Source of the DNA: Nocardioides dokdonensis FR1436
GTDB taxonomy: Bacteria; Actinomycetota; Actinomycetes; Propionibacteriales; Nocardioidaceae
DNA: 64,000 nt
Direction of reading: 5' to 3'
Assembly (NCBI RefSeq): GCF_001653335.1
Contig: NZ_CP015079.1
Coordinates: forward strand, 682,001 to 746,000
Part shown: positions 1 to 8,059 of the stretch, one piece after another
Layout: every line of letters begins with the position of its first letter
How positions within the stretch are numbered: the stretch's first letter is position 1
Notes under the pieces: generated by a model
Told to the model about the DNA's origin: nothing
The model's database searches: none
What the model saw: only the letters and a program-made list of their open reading frames with translations
Position numbers and translations under genes: made by a program

Positions 1-386
1 TAGGGGCTGTTGACGGCGACGGTGCCGCGGACCTCGCCGCGGCAGATCGTCGGCAGCAGCCGCTTGCGGTGCATGTCGTCGCCGAGGGCGTCGACCGCGA
101 GGCCGAGGTGGAGGGTGCTCAGCACGACGCTGGGGCACAGCGCCCGACCCGCCTCGACGGCGAACACGGCGAGGTCGTCGAGCGTGCCGCCGGCACCTCC
201 GAACTCCTCGGCGAAGGGCAGGCCGAGGACGTCGGCGTTGGTCAGCGCCCGCCACAGGTCCTGCGGGACGCCCCCGGCGTCCGCCTCGAGGGACCGGCGG
301 ACCACGTCGGTGGTGCAGTGGGTGGTGAGCACGTGGCGCAGCGCGTCGGTGAGGTCGCGCTCCTGCTCGGTGGCGATGAGCTTCAT
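1..386 (-). CDS. Acyl-CoA dehydrogenase, N-terminal part (cut by window edge)
   Basis: About 128 residues from an ATG at 386; the rest lies outside the window. The visible part is the helical N-terminal acyl-CoA dehydrogenase domain, including the FAEEFGGAGG segment that is typical of the family. These flavoenzymes introduce the alpha-beta double bond into acyl-CoA thioesters. A good AGGAGG ribosome site lies just upstream. The gene starts 9 bp after a second acyl-CoA dehydrogenase gene in the same direction, so the two are probably one operon. In actinobacteria such adjacent pairs often form heterotetramers acting on steroid or branched side chains; that is inference here. The substrate cannot be told from this fragment. 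Confidence 0.85.
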   Translation of the reverse strand, partial: MKLIATEQERDLTDALRHVLTTHCTTDVVRRSLEADAGGVPQDLWRALTNADVLGLPFAEEFGGAGGTLDDLAVFAVEAGRALCPSVVLSTLHLGLAVDALGDDMHRKRLLPTICRGEVRGTVAVNSP

Positions 387-395
387 GGGTCCTCC

Positions 396-1586
396 TCAGC
401 GTCCGTAGGACGGCATCGCGTGGCCTCGCTGCGCGATGACGTCGCGCAGCACCTCGTTGGCGCCGGCACCGAACCGCATGAGCGGGGCGATCCGGTAGAG
501 CCGCTCGAAGCGGCCGTCGTCAGGAGCGTCCGGGGTGCGGTGACCCAGGAGGCCGTCGGGCCCGAGCAGGTCGAGAGCCACCTCGGCGATGCGCTGGCGC
601 AGCTCGCTGGTGAAGATCTTCTCGGTGCTCACCTCGATGCTCGGGATGATGCTGTCGGCGAGCATCGAGGCCGCCTCGAACCCCATCAGCTTGGCCACCT
701 CGACGTCGGCGTCGAGCTGGGCGAGCCGCCGCCGCACGGCCGGCTCGCTGGCGGGCACGACGCCGTCGCGGCGCGGGCGGCGCGCCAGGTCGAGGAGGTC
801 GTCGACCGCTCGGCGCAGGTCGCCGGCGTTGGTCAGGGCCCCGCGCTCGAGGTCCAGTGCTCCGGTGATGTAGCGCCAGCCCTTGTTGGCCTCGCCGACG
901 AGGTTCGTGGCGGGCACCCGGACGTTGTCGAAGAACGCCTCGTTGGTGCGGTAGCCGGACCAGGCGACCAGCGGCCGGATCGTCACGCCGGGGGCGTCGA
1001 CGGGCACGATGATGACCGAGATGCCCTTGTGCTTGGGCGCGTCGGGGTCGGTGCGCACGCAGAGCCACTCGTGGGTGGACCGCTGGGCGCCGCTGTTCCA
1101 GATCTTGGAGCCGTTGATGACCCACTCGCCGTCCTCCATCGTCCCCTCGAGGACGGCGCGCGTGCGGAGGCTGGCGAGGTCGGTGCCGGCGCCGGGCTCG
1201 GAGTAGCCCACCGCGCAGATCAGCTCACCACGCGCGATCGGCGGGAGGAACTCGCTCTTGTTGTGCTCGGTGCCGTGGCGCATGATCATCGGCGCCACCG
1301 AGGTCACGGTCAGGTCCGGCCCGGGGACGCCCCAGTACTCGAACTCGCTGACCAGCAGGTGCTGGCGGATCGGTCCGAGCCCGAGGCCGCCGAACTCCAC
1401 CGGCCAGTTGAGGCCGAACCAGCCCTTCTCGCCGACGGCGCGCCGGAACGCGGCCACCTCGCCGTCGAGGACCTCCAGGTCGGAGGCGGCCAGCTCGGCC
1501 CGCAGCTGCGGCGTGACGTGCTCGCGGAGGAAGACGCGGACCTCCTCACGCCAGGCGCGCTGGTCTGCGTCGAGCTCGAAGTCCAC
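396..1586 (-). CDS. Acyl-CoA dehydrogenase family protein
   Basis: A 396-residue flavoprotein of normal family length with a GTG start. The N-terminal helical domain holds GWFGLNWPVEFGGLGLG. The central beta domain carries the FAD/substrate signature GYSEPGAGTDLASL followed by WVINGSKIWNSGA. The C-terminal helical domain ends in GANEVLRDVIAQRG. It should oxidise an acyl-CoA using FAD and pass electrons to ETF. Together with the next gene it makes a two-gene dehydrogenase unit like the heteromeric FadE pairs of actinobacterial steroid catabolism. I cannot place the catalytic base with certainty. A 17-bp palindrome lies about 37 bp upstream and may be the operator. Confidence 0.9.
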   Translation of the reverse strand: MDFELDADQRAWREEVRVFLREHVTPQLRAELAASDLEVLDGEVAAFRRAVGEKGWFGLNWPVEFGGLGLGPIRQHLLVSEFEYWGVPGPDLTVTSVAPMIMRHGTEHNKSEFLPPIARGELICAVGYSEPGAGTDLASLRTRAVLEGTMEDGEWVINGSKIWNSGAQRSTHEWLCVRTDPDAPKHKGISVIIVPVDAPGVTIRPLVAWSGYRTNEAFFDNVRVPATNLVGEANKGWRYITGALDLERGALTNAGDLRRAVDDLLDLARRPRRDGVVPASEPAVRRRLAQLDADVEVAKLMGFEAASMLADSIIPSIEVSTEKIFTSELRQRIAEVALDLLGPDGLLGHRTPDAPDDGRFERLYRIAPLMRFGAGANEVLRDVIAQRGHAMPSYGR

Positions 1587-1622
1587 CCTGTTCGTCCTCT
1601 CCAGACGTACGCCGTTCCGAAC

Positions 1623-1639
1623 TATGCCGATTCGGCATA
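1623..1639. promoter_or_regulatory. Perfect 17-bp palindrome upstream of the acyl-CoA dehydrogenase operon
   Basis: TATGCCGA-T-TCGGCATA reads the same on both strands around a central base. It sits 37 bp before the GTG of the acyl-CoA dehydrogenase gene, where an operator for a TetR-type repressor would be expected. No regulator gene is adjacent, so the cognate protein is unknown. It does not match the KstR or KstR2 boxes as I remember them. Confidence 0.5.
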
Positions 1640-1752
1640 TAGGCAGTCAAGGGCATCAGACGCACGCTGTCAACGAGTGGTCCCACCCGCAGAGGAAGGC
1701 ACGGGGACAGCCCGAGAGGACCGGGGAAGCGCCCCCACCCGAGCGCTTGTCC

Positions 1753-1920
1753 CTAGCCTCGATCGCTGGTCCCGTCCGCGCGCCAGACCATCCCGCAGCT
1801 GGTGCACTCCGAGGCCACCGATGGCGTGGGGACCCACTTGCCCTTGAGCTTGACGTTGGTCTCGAGCGGGCGCAGCGGCCCGCCGCAGTCTCGGCACCTG
1901 GCATCCGCTGGATCTGTCAT
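1753..1920 (-). CDS. Small zinc-ribbon protein
   Basis: A 55-residue protein from the ATG at 1920, preceded by an AAGGTG-type ribosome site. Two cysteine pairs, CRDC near residue 9 and CTSC near residue 40, frame a short basic strand (LKGKWVPTPS). This is the layout of a small treble-clef or zinc-ribbon domain. An upstream in-frame extension exists, but it runs through the tRNA terminator and is unlikely to be translated. No function can be assigned beyond probable zinc binding. Confidence 0.6.
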   Translation of the reverse strand: MTDPADARCRDCGGPLRPLETNVKLKGKWVPTPSVASECTSCGMVWRADGTSDRG

Positions 1921-2015
1921 CCCTGCACCTTGTCGGCTCCCGCGCTTCGCCACAACAGGCTGATCCCGAGACCGGGGTCGCAGATGAGGTGGGCGGAGCC
2001 GGCCGAGTGTCCCCA

Positions 2016-2063
2016 CGAAGAAGAAAACGCCCCTCACCAGCGTCGCGGCTGGTGAGGGGCGTT
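2016..2063 (-). terminator. Intrinsic terminator of tRNA-Ala
   Basis: A perfect 16-bp stem (2026-2041 with 2048-2063, six-base loop) is followed on the minus strand by a T-rich stretch, TTTTCTTCTT. It begins 8 bp after the tRNA end, so it terminates the tRNA transcript. It is one of the few hairpins in this window with a real U tract. Confidence 0.85.
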
Positions 2064-2071
2064 CACCCACA

Positions 2072-2147
<76 letters not shown>

Positions 2148-2224
2148 ATCGCGTCCGAGGACGCGGGTGAAACGCTAGCACCCGGGACGGACCGGACCGA
2201 ATTCGGACCCGGGCCCGGGCTGGG

Positions 2225-3103
2225 TCAGGAACCGACCGCGCGGCCGGCCTCGCCCTGCTCGCGCTGCGCCCGACGCTCACGGTCGGCCTGCTCGCCCTCG
2301 CGGGCCAGGGCCGAGTCGGCGTCGGTGTGTCCCGAGGTCCACACGCCGGTGGAGTCGAGGTCGATGGTGCGCACCGTGCGTCGCTCGGCCACCGGCTTGG
2401 TGACGTAGGTCGGGAGCGTGACCGGCACCAGGTCCCAGCCGCCGGGCTCGCGCAGCTGGTTCCCCGTCACGACGGGGACCTCCTCGGTGACCGGACCGTC
2501 GTCGGTCATCACCGTGATCGTCATGCTGCCGGTGGCGTGCATGGGCTCGTCCGCGTCCTCGAGGTCCTCGAGGTCCTCGGCGTCCTGGGCGTCCGCCTCG
2601 TCCTCGGGGGACGCGCTCGGCTCGAGCGGCACGCCGGGGATGCGGGCGAGCGGCCCGGCGAGACCGCTCTCGCGGCGCACCATGAGGCGGCAGACGACCA
2701 GCCAGGCGACGAGCAGCACCCCGGGCACGGTCAGGGTGAGCCAGCCGACGACGCCGCCGAGGGCGAGGGCGCCGAGCAGCGCCAGCGCGCCGAGCAGCGC
2801 GACCAGGACGCGACGACGGCGGCGAGCGGCGCGGTTGGCCGCGGTCCGGCGCCGGTCGGGGGTCGCGACACCGCTGGCCTTGGTGACCACGACCGGGGGC
2901 GCGGCGGCCCGCCCGGGGGTGACCACGAGGCGCGCCGAGCGCCGGCTGACCGGCTCGCGCCGGGCCAGCACCCGCATCGTGTGCGAGAAACGGTCGACCG
3001 AACGGCTCTTCACCACGTCGTCGTGGTGCTTGAGCGCCTTCGGAACCAGGTAGACGGCCCACGCCACAGCGAGGGCGACGAAGATCAGTGCGCTCAGGTC
3101 CAC
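2225..3103 (-). CDS. glpR: GlpR/SepX-like divisome membrane protein
   Basis: A 292-residue membrane protein from a GTG start. A first membrane helix covers about residues 6-20. A cytoplasmic basic stretch ends in an Arg-rich run at 84-98, then a hairpin of two helices covers about 99-143. An acidic low-complexity region (about 165-185) precedes a conserved tail with VPVTLPTYVTKP and TGVWTSG. This architecture fits corynebacterial GlpR and Streptomyces SepX. These are membrane partners of the MoeA-like protein Glp and act in cell division and polar growth. The position supports it: rimJ, moaB, moaC, glp and UGPase lie upstream in the same direction, as in the Rv0993-Rv0996 order. The divisome role is inferred from synteny and architecture. 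Confidence 0.75.
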   Translation of the reverse strand: MDLSALIFVALAVAWAVYLVPKALKHHDDVVKSRSVDRFSHTMRVLARREPVSRRSARLVVTPGRAAAPPVVVTKASGVATPDRRRTAANRAARRRRRVLVALLGALALLGALALGGVVGWLTLTVPGVLLVAWLVVCRLMVRRESGLAGPLARIPGVPLEPSASPEDEADAQDAEDLEDLEDADEPMHATGSMTITVMTDDGPVTEEVPVVTGNQLREPGGWDLVPVTLPTYVTKPVAERRTVRTIDLDSTGVWTSGHTDADSALAREGEQADRERRAQREQGEAGRAVGS

Positions 3104-3211
3104 GGGCAGCAGCCTAGGTTCGATAGCGCAGCACGGGGCGGATGTCTACGCGTGTGTCGCAAATTGCTGGTGTGACTCGTGGGGCGAGCGGTGTCGCCGA
3201 TGGACGCGCGC

Positions 3212-3829
3212 TCAGCCCAGGACCAGCGCCACGAGCCCCCCGGGGGGCACGTCCTCGACGGTGATCGCGTAGAGCCGGTGGTCGCGCCAGGCGCCGTCGA
3301 TGTGCAGGTAGCGCGGGGCGTAGCCGACCTCGTGGGCGCCGAGCTTCTCCACCACGCGCAGGGAGTTGGAGTTCTCGGGCCGGATCGCGATCTCGACGCG
3401 GTGCAGCCCGAGCTCGGCGAACGCGTGGTCGATCACCATCGCCACCGCCAGCGGCATCACCCCGCGCCCGGCGAAGCGCCGGTCGATCCAGTAGCCGACC
3501 GACGCGAACTGCGCCGACCCGCCGACCACGTTGTTGAGCGTCACCTGCCCGGCGAACTCCCCGTCGACCTCGACCACGAAGGGGTACGTCGTGCCCCGCC
3601 GGGCCTGGCGACGCATCCGCCACACCAGCGCGCGGAAGGTCGTGGGCCGCGGGTCGCCACCGGGCGGGACTGTCGCGTCCCACGGCACCAGCCACGCGGC
3701 GTTCTGCTGCCGGGCCCGGCGCCAGTCCTCGGCGTCGGAGACCTTCATCGGGCGCACCGCCACGTTCTCGTGCCGCAGCCGCACCGGCCAGCCGCGACGA
3801 CCCGGACGACTCGACCGGGAGCGGCTCAA
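3212..3829 (-). CDS. rimJ: GNAT acetyltransferase, RimJ type
   Basis: A 205-residue GNAT protein. Early family landmarks are LRHENVAVRPM and DWRRARQQNAAWLVPWD. The acetyl-CoA loop region is RRFAGRGVMPLAVAMV, followed by HRVEIAIRPENSNSLRVVEKLG. This is the pattern of RimJ/RimL protein N-terminal acetyltransferases. The start taken is a TTG overlapping the moaB stop codon (TTGA), with GGGAG upstream. Later in-frame GTG or ATG codons (residues 16 and 28) are possible but would cut into the conserved N-terminus. The rimJ gene sits next to glpR and glp across many actinobacteria. The protein substrate is unknown. Confidence 0.85.
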   Translation of the reverse strand: MSRSRSSRPGRRGWPVRLRHENVAVRPMKVSDAEDWRRARQQNAAWLVPWDATVPPGGDPRPTTFRALVWRMRRQARRGTTYPFVVEVDGEFAGQVTLNNVVGGSAQFASVGYWIDRRFAGRGVMPLAVAMVIDHAFAELGLHRVEIAIRPENSNSLRVVEKLGAHEVGYAPRYLHIDGAWRDHRLYAITVEDVPPGGLVALVLG

Positions 3830-4326
3830 TGGTCGCTCCCGACGACCTGCTCCACGGCGTGCACCAGCACCGGGCGCAGCACCTCCAGGCCGTCCTTCAC
3901 CCCGCCCCGCGAGCCGGGCAGGTTGACCACGAGGCAGGCACCGACGACGCCGGCGAGCCCGCGCGACAGCAGCGCGGTCGGCACGCCCTTGGCCAGGCCG
4001 TGGGCGCGGATCGCCTCGGCGATGCCCGGCACCTCGCGCTCCAGCAGGGCTCGGGTGGCCTCCGGCGTGCGGTCCGTGGGGGTCAGCCCGGTCCCTCCGG
4101 TGGTGAGCACCAGGCGTGCGCCCGCAGCGACGGCAGCCGCGATCGCGTCGCGCACCGGGTCGCCGTCGGGCACCACGACCGGGTCGCCGACGGTGAAGCC
4201 CAGCTCCTCGAGGGCCGTGACGATCAGCGGCCCGGTGGTGTCGTCGTACACGCCGGCGGCGGCCCGGTTGGAGGCGACGACGACGGTGGCGGGCAGCCCG
4301 CCCGCGTCGGCGGCCCCGGTGCTCAC
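3826..4326 (-). CDS. moaB: Molybdenum cofactor protein MoaB/Mog family
   Basis: A 166-residue MoaB/Mog-type protein, usual length for the family. The core motif VLTTGGTGLTPTDRTPEAT is the molybdopterin-binding, adenylylation-site signature. LPGSRGGVKDGLEVL near the C-terminus also fits. It would adenylylate molybdopterin before molybdate insertion by a MoeA protein. The GTG start overlaps the moaC stop by 4 bp and its own stop overlaps rimJ by 4 bp, so translation is coupled. An in-frame upstream extension is only antisense-like Arg-rich sequence inside moaC and is rejected. Confidence 0.9.
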   Translation of the reverse strand: MSTGAADAGGLPATVVVASNRAAAGVYDDTTGPLIVTALEELGFTVGDPVVVPDGDPVRDAIAAAVAAGARLVLTTGGTGLTPTDRTPEATRALLEREVPGIAEAIRAHGLAKGVPTALLSRGLAGVVGACLVVNLPGSRGGVKDGLEVLRPVLVHAVEQVVGSDH

Positions 4327-4811
4327 GCTCGGACCCAGTCGCCCGAGCGGCCGCCGCTCTTGGTCTCGACGCGCACGTCGGTGATCACGGCTGCCTTGTC
4401 GACGGCCTTGACCATGTCGACGACGGTCAGCGCCGCGACCGACACGGCGGTCAGCGCCTCCATCTCGACGCCGGTGCGGTCGGTGGTGCGCACGGTCGCG
4501 GCGATCTCGACGGCGTCGTCGGCGACGACGAGGTCGACCTCGACCCCGGACAGCGCGAGCGGGTGGCACAGCGGCACCAGCGAGGGGGTCTGCTTGGCGC
4601 CCATGATCCCGGCCAGCCGGGCGACCGCCAGGGCGTCGCCCTTGGGCACGCCCTCCCCGCGCAGCAGCGCCACGACCTGGGCTGAGACCAGCACCCGGCC
4701 CGAGGCCCGGGCGGTGCGGGCGGTGACGGCCTTGTCGGAGACGTCGACCATGCGCGCGGCGCCGTGCTCGTCGACGTGGGTGAGCCGGTCGGTGCCCGGC
4801 TGCTCGGTCAT
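4323..4811 (-). CDS. moaC: Cyclic pyranopterin monophosphate synthase MoaC
   Basis: A 162-residue protein of standard MoaC length. Hallmarks are MVDVSDKAVTARTA near the N-terminus, the active-site LCHPLAL, and DRTGVEMEALTAVSVAALTV, which lines the substrate pocket. MoaC converts the MoaA product, 3',8-cyclo-7,8-dihydro-GTP, into cyclic pyranopterin monophosphate in molybdenum cofactor synthesis. The ATG overlaps the stop of the MoeA-like gene by one base (TGATG), and the 3' end overlaps moaB. No moaA, moaE or moaD is present in the window, so the pathway must be completed elsewhere. Confidence 0.95.
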   Translation of the reverse strand: MTEQPGTDRLTHVDEHGAARMVDVSDKAVTARTARASGRVLVSAQVVALLRGEGVPKGDALAVARLAGIMGAKQTPSLVPLCHPLALSGVEVDLVVADDAVEIAATVRTTDRTGVEMEALTAVSVAALTVVDMVKAVDKAAVITDVRVETKSGGRSGDWVRA

Positions 4812-6055
4812 CAGTGGCCGCCCTCGAGGCCGCTGTCGAGGTGGATGACGCCCACCTCGGCCCCGGCGGGCAGGGCGGTGACGTCCTCCGGCACGACGAC
4901 CAGGGCGTCGGCGGTGGCCAGGTCGCCGACCAGGTGCGAGCCGGGCCCGCCGACCGGGGTGACCCGGCCGTGGCCGGCCTCGGTGGTGGCGCGCAGGAAC
5001 TGCCGCCGCCCCGGCGGCGAGGTGATGGCGTGCGTCAGGCGCATCGACACCTCCGGGCGCGAGACCGGCGCCAGCCCCATCATCGTGCGCAGCGCGGGCA
5101 GCACGAACAGCTCGAAGGACAGGTACGACGACACCGGGTTGCCGGGCAGCGTGAAGATCAGGGTGTCGTCCTCGCCGACCGTGCCGAAGCCCTGGGGCTT
5201 GCCGGGCTGCATCGCGACCGGCCCGAACCAGACGGTGCCGAGCGGGGCGAGGGCCTCCTTGACCACGTCGTGGTCGCCCATCGAGACACCTCCGGAGGTG
5301 ACGACCACGTCGGCGCGCACGAGCTGGTCCTCGAGAGCGTCGAGGAAGGCGCGCGGCTGGTCCGGCACGATCCCGACCCGGTAGGCCAGGGCGCCGGCGC
5401 GGCGGGCGGCCGCGGCCAGCAGGTAGGAGTTGCCGTCGTAGATCGAGTCGTGCCCCAGGGCGGTGCCGGGTTCACGCAGCTCGGTGCCGGTGGACAGGAT
5501 GACCACCCGAGGGCGCGGACGCACCGCGATCGTGCTGCGTCCCACGGAGGCCAGCAGCCCGAGGTGGCGCGGACCGAGCACGGTGCCCTCCTCGACGAGG
5601 AGGTCGCCGACGGCCACGTCCTCGCCCGCGCGGCGCACGTGCTGGCCAGCGGTGGGGGCCTTGTCGATGCGCACCCGGGCGACCCCGTGGTCGGTCCACT
5701 CGTAGGGCACGACGGCGTCGGCTCCGGTCGGCACCGGGGCCCCGGTCATGATCTTGGCGGTGGTGCCGGGCGAGAGCGCGAGCAGCTGGGCATTGCCGGC
5801 GCTGATCTCGCCGACCACGGGCAGCTCGACGGGGGCCTCCGGGCCGGCGCCCTCCACATCGGCACGGTGCACGGCGTAGCCGTCCATCGCGGAGTTGTCG
5901 AAGGGCGGCAGGGCGATCGGCGAGACCACCGACTCCGCGGCCGCCAGCCCGAGCGCCTCCATCAGCGGCTGCTGGTAGGCGGGCAGCGGGCGCACCGCCG
6001 CCAGGATCCGCGCGAGGTGCTCCTCGACCGTGATCGGCGGCGGCGCCTCAGGCAT
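4811..6055 (-). CDS. glp: Gephyrin-like MoeA homologue (Glp)
   Basis: A 414-residue protein with the full MoeA domain order. The first motif is FDNSAMDGYAV. The MPT-binding core is VVTSGGVSMGDHDVV, then LPGNPVSSYLSFELFVLPAL and a C-terminal beta domain. MoeA inserts molybdate into adenylylated molybdopterin. In Corynebacterium the orthologue in this genomic position (Glp) binds FtsZ and the membrane protein GlpR and helps coordinate division. The gene starts 8 bp inside the end of the UGPase gene and is followed directly by moaC and moaB, a context that suits a molybdenum cofactor role as well. Which role dominates here cannot be decided from sequence alone. Confidence 0.85.
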   Translation of the reverse strand: MPEAPPPITVEEHLARILAAVRPLPAYQQPLMEALGLAAAESVVSPIALPPFDNSAMDGYAVHRADVEGAGPEAPVELPVVGEISAGNAQLLALSPGTTAKIMTGAPVPTGADAVVPYEWTDHGVARVRIDKAPTAGQHVRRAGEDVAVGDLLVEEGTVLGPRHLGLLASVGRSTIAVRPRPRVVILSTGTELREPGTALGHDSIYDGNSYLLAAAARRAGALAYRVGIVPDQPRAFLDALEDQLVRADVVVTSGGVSMGDHDVVKEALAPLGTVWFGPVAMQPGKPQGFGTVGEDDTLIFTLPGNPVSSYLSFELFVLPALRTMMGLAPVSRPEVSMRLTHAITSPPGRRQFLRATTEAGHGRVTPVGGPGSHLVGDLATADALVVVPEDVTALPAGAEVGVIHLDSGLEGGH

Positions 6056-7436
6056 CCGCGTCGCCGCTCAGCACCGCGCCGGCGTCGATGCGCTGGGCCG
6101 AGCGGCCACCGAGCGTGACGTCGCCGACGATCTCCACCCCGTGGCCGAACGTGACGTCGCCGCCGATCCTCAGGCGCTGGGCCCGGCGCAAGGACGGCGC
6201 GCCCTCGGGGAAGCGCTTGTCGAACTCGCCGACCAGCTTGTAGAAGGACTCGTCGAGGTCGACGAAGGGGAGCTGGTCGCCGACCTGGTCGAGCACGAAG
6301 TCGGCGCCGATGTCGTAGACGTCGGAGCGCAGGACCAGCAGGTCGTTGGTCGTCTTGACCGGCACGAAGCGGTCGCGACCGACCTCGATCAGGCGGGCCT
6401 CCTCGAAGACCTCGATCGCCGCGCCCATCGCGGTCTCGACCTGCACGACCTTCGGCGACGCCGGGTCGCCGGGGTCGACGGTCTTGACGTTCTTGATCAG
6501 GGGCAGGCCCAGGATCCCCTCGCGCTGGTCCAGCGCCTGCTTCATCGCGACCAGGTCGAACCACAGGTTGTTGGTGGAGCAGTAGCGGTGCCGGTCGAGG
6601 TCGCCGAGCGCGGCCTTGTCCTCGTCGAGGGTCTGCGCGGTCTCGCGCAGCACCAGCCGGCCGTCGCTCTTGCGCCGGGCGAAGTGGCCGCCCTTGCGGT
6701 CCGAGGCCGTGCGGCGCACGGCCTCGATGGCGAACGGTGCTCCCGAGGAGGCGAACCAGCCGGCGACGGCGGGGTCGGGCACGGCCCCGAGGTTGTCGGA
6801 GTTGGAGACGAAGGCGTAGCGGTAGCCGGCCTCGATCATCTGGTCGAGCAGTCCGGTGCCCCGCAGGGCGGTGTAGAGGTCGCCGTGACCCGGCGGGCAC
6901 CACTCGAGGTCGGGGTCCTTGGGCCAGGTGACCGGCGAGAGGTCCTTGGCCAGCAGCTTGGGCTCCTTGTTCTGCAGGAACTCCAGCGGCAGGCCCGGGA
7001 CCTGGAGGTCGTCGTAGCGGGCCACGGCGTCCATGGTGTCGCCGGAGGTGCGGAAGGAGTTCATGAAGATCAGCGGCAGCGTCGCGCCGTGCTGCTTGCG
7101 CAGGTGCAGCACCTGCCGGGCGATGATGTCGAGGAACGACAACCCGCGGCGCACGCACAGCAGCGACTTCGCGCGGTCCATGCCCATCGAGGTGCCCAGG
7201 CCGCCGTTGAGCTTGATCACCACCGTCGCGGCGAGCGCCTCGGCGGCCACGTCGTCGGCCACCTCGACGTCGGCCAGCGACTCCATGTCGATCGGCTCGA
7301 TGGTGGACTCCGGGATCATCCCGGTCTCACCGTGCTCGAGCAGCCGGTAGTAGTGCGCGAACGTGTCGATCGCGACCTCGTCGACGCCGGCGGCCTTCAT
7401 CTTCTCGCGGGCCGCGCGCAAGCCAGGGGAACCCAT
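6048..7436 (-). CDS. UTP--glucose-1-phosphate uridylyltransferase, long UDPGP type
   Basis: A 462-residue nucleotidyltransferase of the long UDPGP (eukaryotic UGP2-like) family, not the short bacterial GalU type. The nucleotide-binding loop is LNGGLGTSMGMDRAKSLL. Later landmarks include YRYAFVSNSDNLGAV, where the SNSDNLG metal and sugar-binding segment is clear, and CSTNNLWFDL. A C-terminal left-handed helix-like tail begins near residue 430. It makes UDP-glucose for cell-wall and polysaccharide synthesis. The gene opens the glp-moaC-moaB-rimJ run and overlaps glp by 8 bp. In mycobacteria and corynebacteria the same position holds galU, so the slot is conserved while the enzyme family differs. 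Confidence 0.9.
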   Translation of the reverse strand: MGSPGLRAAREKMKAAGVDEVAIDTFAHYYRLLEHGETGMIPESTIEPIDMESLADVEVADDVAAEALAATVVIKLNGGLGTSMGMDRAKSLLCVRRGLSFLDIIARQVLHLRKQHGATLPLIFMNSFRTSGDTMDAVARYDDLQVPGLPLEFLQNKEPKLLAKDLSPVTWPKDPDLEWCPPGHGDLYTALRGTGLLDQMIEAGYRYAFVSNSDNLGAVPDPAVAGWFASSGAPFAIEAVRRTASDRKGGHFARRKSDGRLVLRETAQTLDEDKAALGDLDRHRYCSTNNLWFDLVAMKQALDQREGILGLPLIKNVKTVDPGDPASPKVVQVETAMGAAIEVFEEARLIEVGRDRFVPVKTTNDLLVLRSDVYDIGADFVLDQVGDQLPFVDLDESFYKLVGEFDKRFPEGAPSLRRAQRLRIGGDVTFGHGVEIVGDVTLGGRSAQRIDAGAVLSGDADA

Positions 7437-7459
7437 GCGACCGATCGTAGGCTCGACCC

Positions 7460-8053
7460 GTGCCCCGTGAGCAAACCCCCTCCACAGGACAGGACAAAAC
7501 CGCGCTGCGCGACCGCATCAGCGCCGCCCGGCGCGGCCGTCCGCTGCCGGTGCGCGCCGAGGTCGCGCGAGCGATCACCGAGCACCTCCTCGCCGCCCCG
7601 GAGGTACGCCGCGCAGCCACCGTCGCGGCGTACGTCGCGGTGGGCAGCGAGCCCGGCACCGCTCTGCTGATCGAGGCGCTGCGCGCCTCGGGGCGCCACG
7701 TGCTGCTGCCGGTGCTGCTGCCCGACGGCGATCTCGACTGGGCCGCGCACGCCGGCGACGAGCACCTGCGTCCCGCCCGGCTCGGCCTGCTGGAGCCGGA
7801 GGGCGAGCGGCTCGGACCCGCCGCGGTCGCGGGCGCCGACGTGGTGCTGGTGCCCGGGCTGGCGGTCGCGCCCGACGGGATGCGTCTCGGGCGCGGCGGC
7901 GGCTCCTACGACCGCGCGCTGGCGCGGGTGCCGGTCGGCACCTTCACCTGCGTCCTGCTCCACGAGGACGAGGTCGGCCTCGACGTGCCCCGCGAGCCGC
8001 ACGACCGGCCGGTCACCGCGGCGGTCTGCCCCGCCGGGCTGACCCGCTTCTGA
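7460..8053 (+). CDS. 5-formyltetrahydrofolate cyclo-ligase
   Basis: A 197-residue protein from a GTG start, normal for the 5-FTHF cyclo-ligase family. The ATP-binding signature GRGGGSYDRALAR is at about residues 151-163. The N-terminal ALRDRISAARRG helix and the VLVPGLAVAPDGMRLG strand also match. It converts 5-formyltetrahydrofolate to 5,10-methenyltetrahydrofolate using ATP. It is divergent from the UGPase gene with only 23 bp between the start codons. The same neighbour relation is seen as Rv0992c/Rv0993 in M. tuberculosis. It converges on the penicillin-acylase gene with a 6-bp gap. Confidence 0.92.
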   Translation: MPREQTPSTGQDKTALRDRISAARRGRPLPVRAEVARAITEHLLAAPEVRRAATVAAYVAVGSEPGTALLIEALRASGRHVLLPVLLPDGDLDWAAHAGDEHLRPARLGLLEPEGERLGPAAVAGADVVLVPGLAVAPDGMRLGRGGGSYDRALARVPVGTFTCVLLHEDEVGLDVPREPHDRPVTAAVCPAGLTRF

Positions 8054-8059
8054 CCCCGC

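Noticed and set aside
69..1847. A 592-codon open frame on the plus strand over the acyl-CoA dehydrogenase genes
   Set aside because: It is antisense to two clear enzyme genes, has the low-complexity composition of a GC-rich shadow frame and no ribosome site.
1921..2070. N-terminal extension of the small zinc-ribbon protein to 105 residues
   Set aside because: The extension is encoded through the tRNA terminator hairpin, and the ATG at 1920 gives the expected compact domain.
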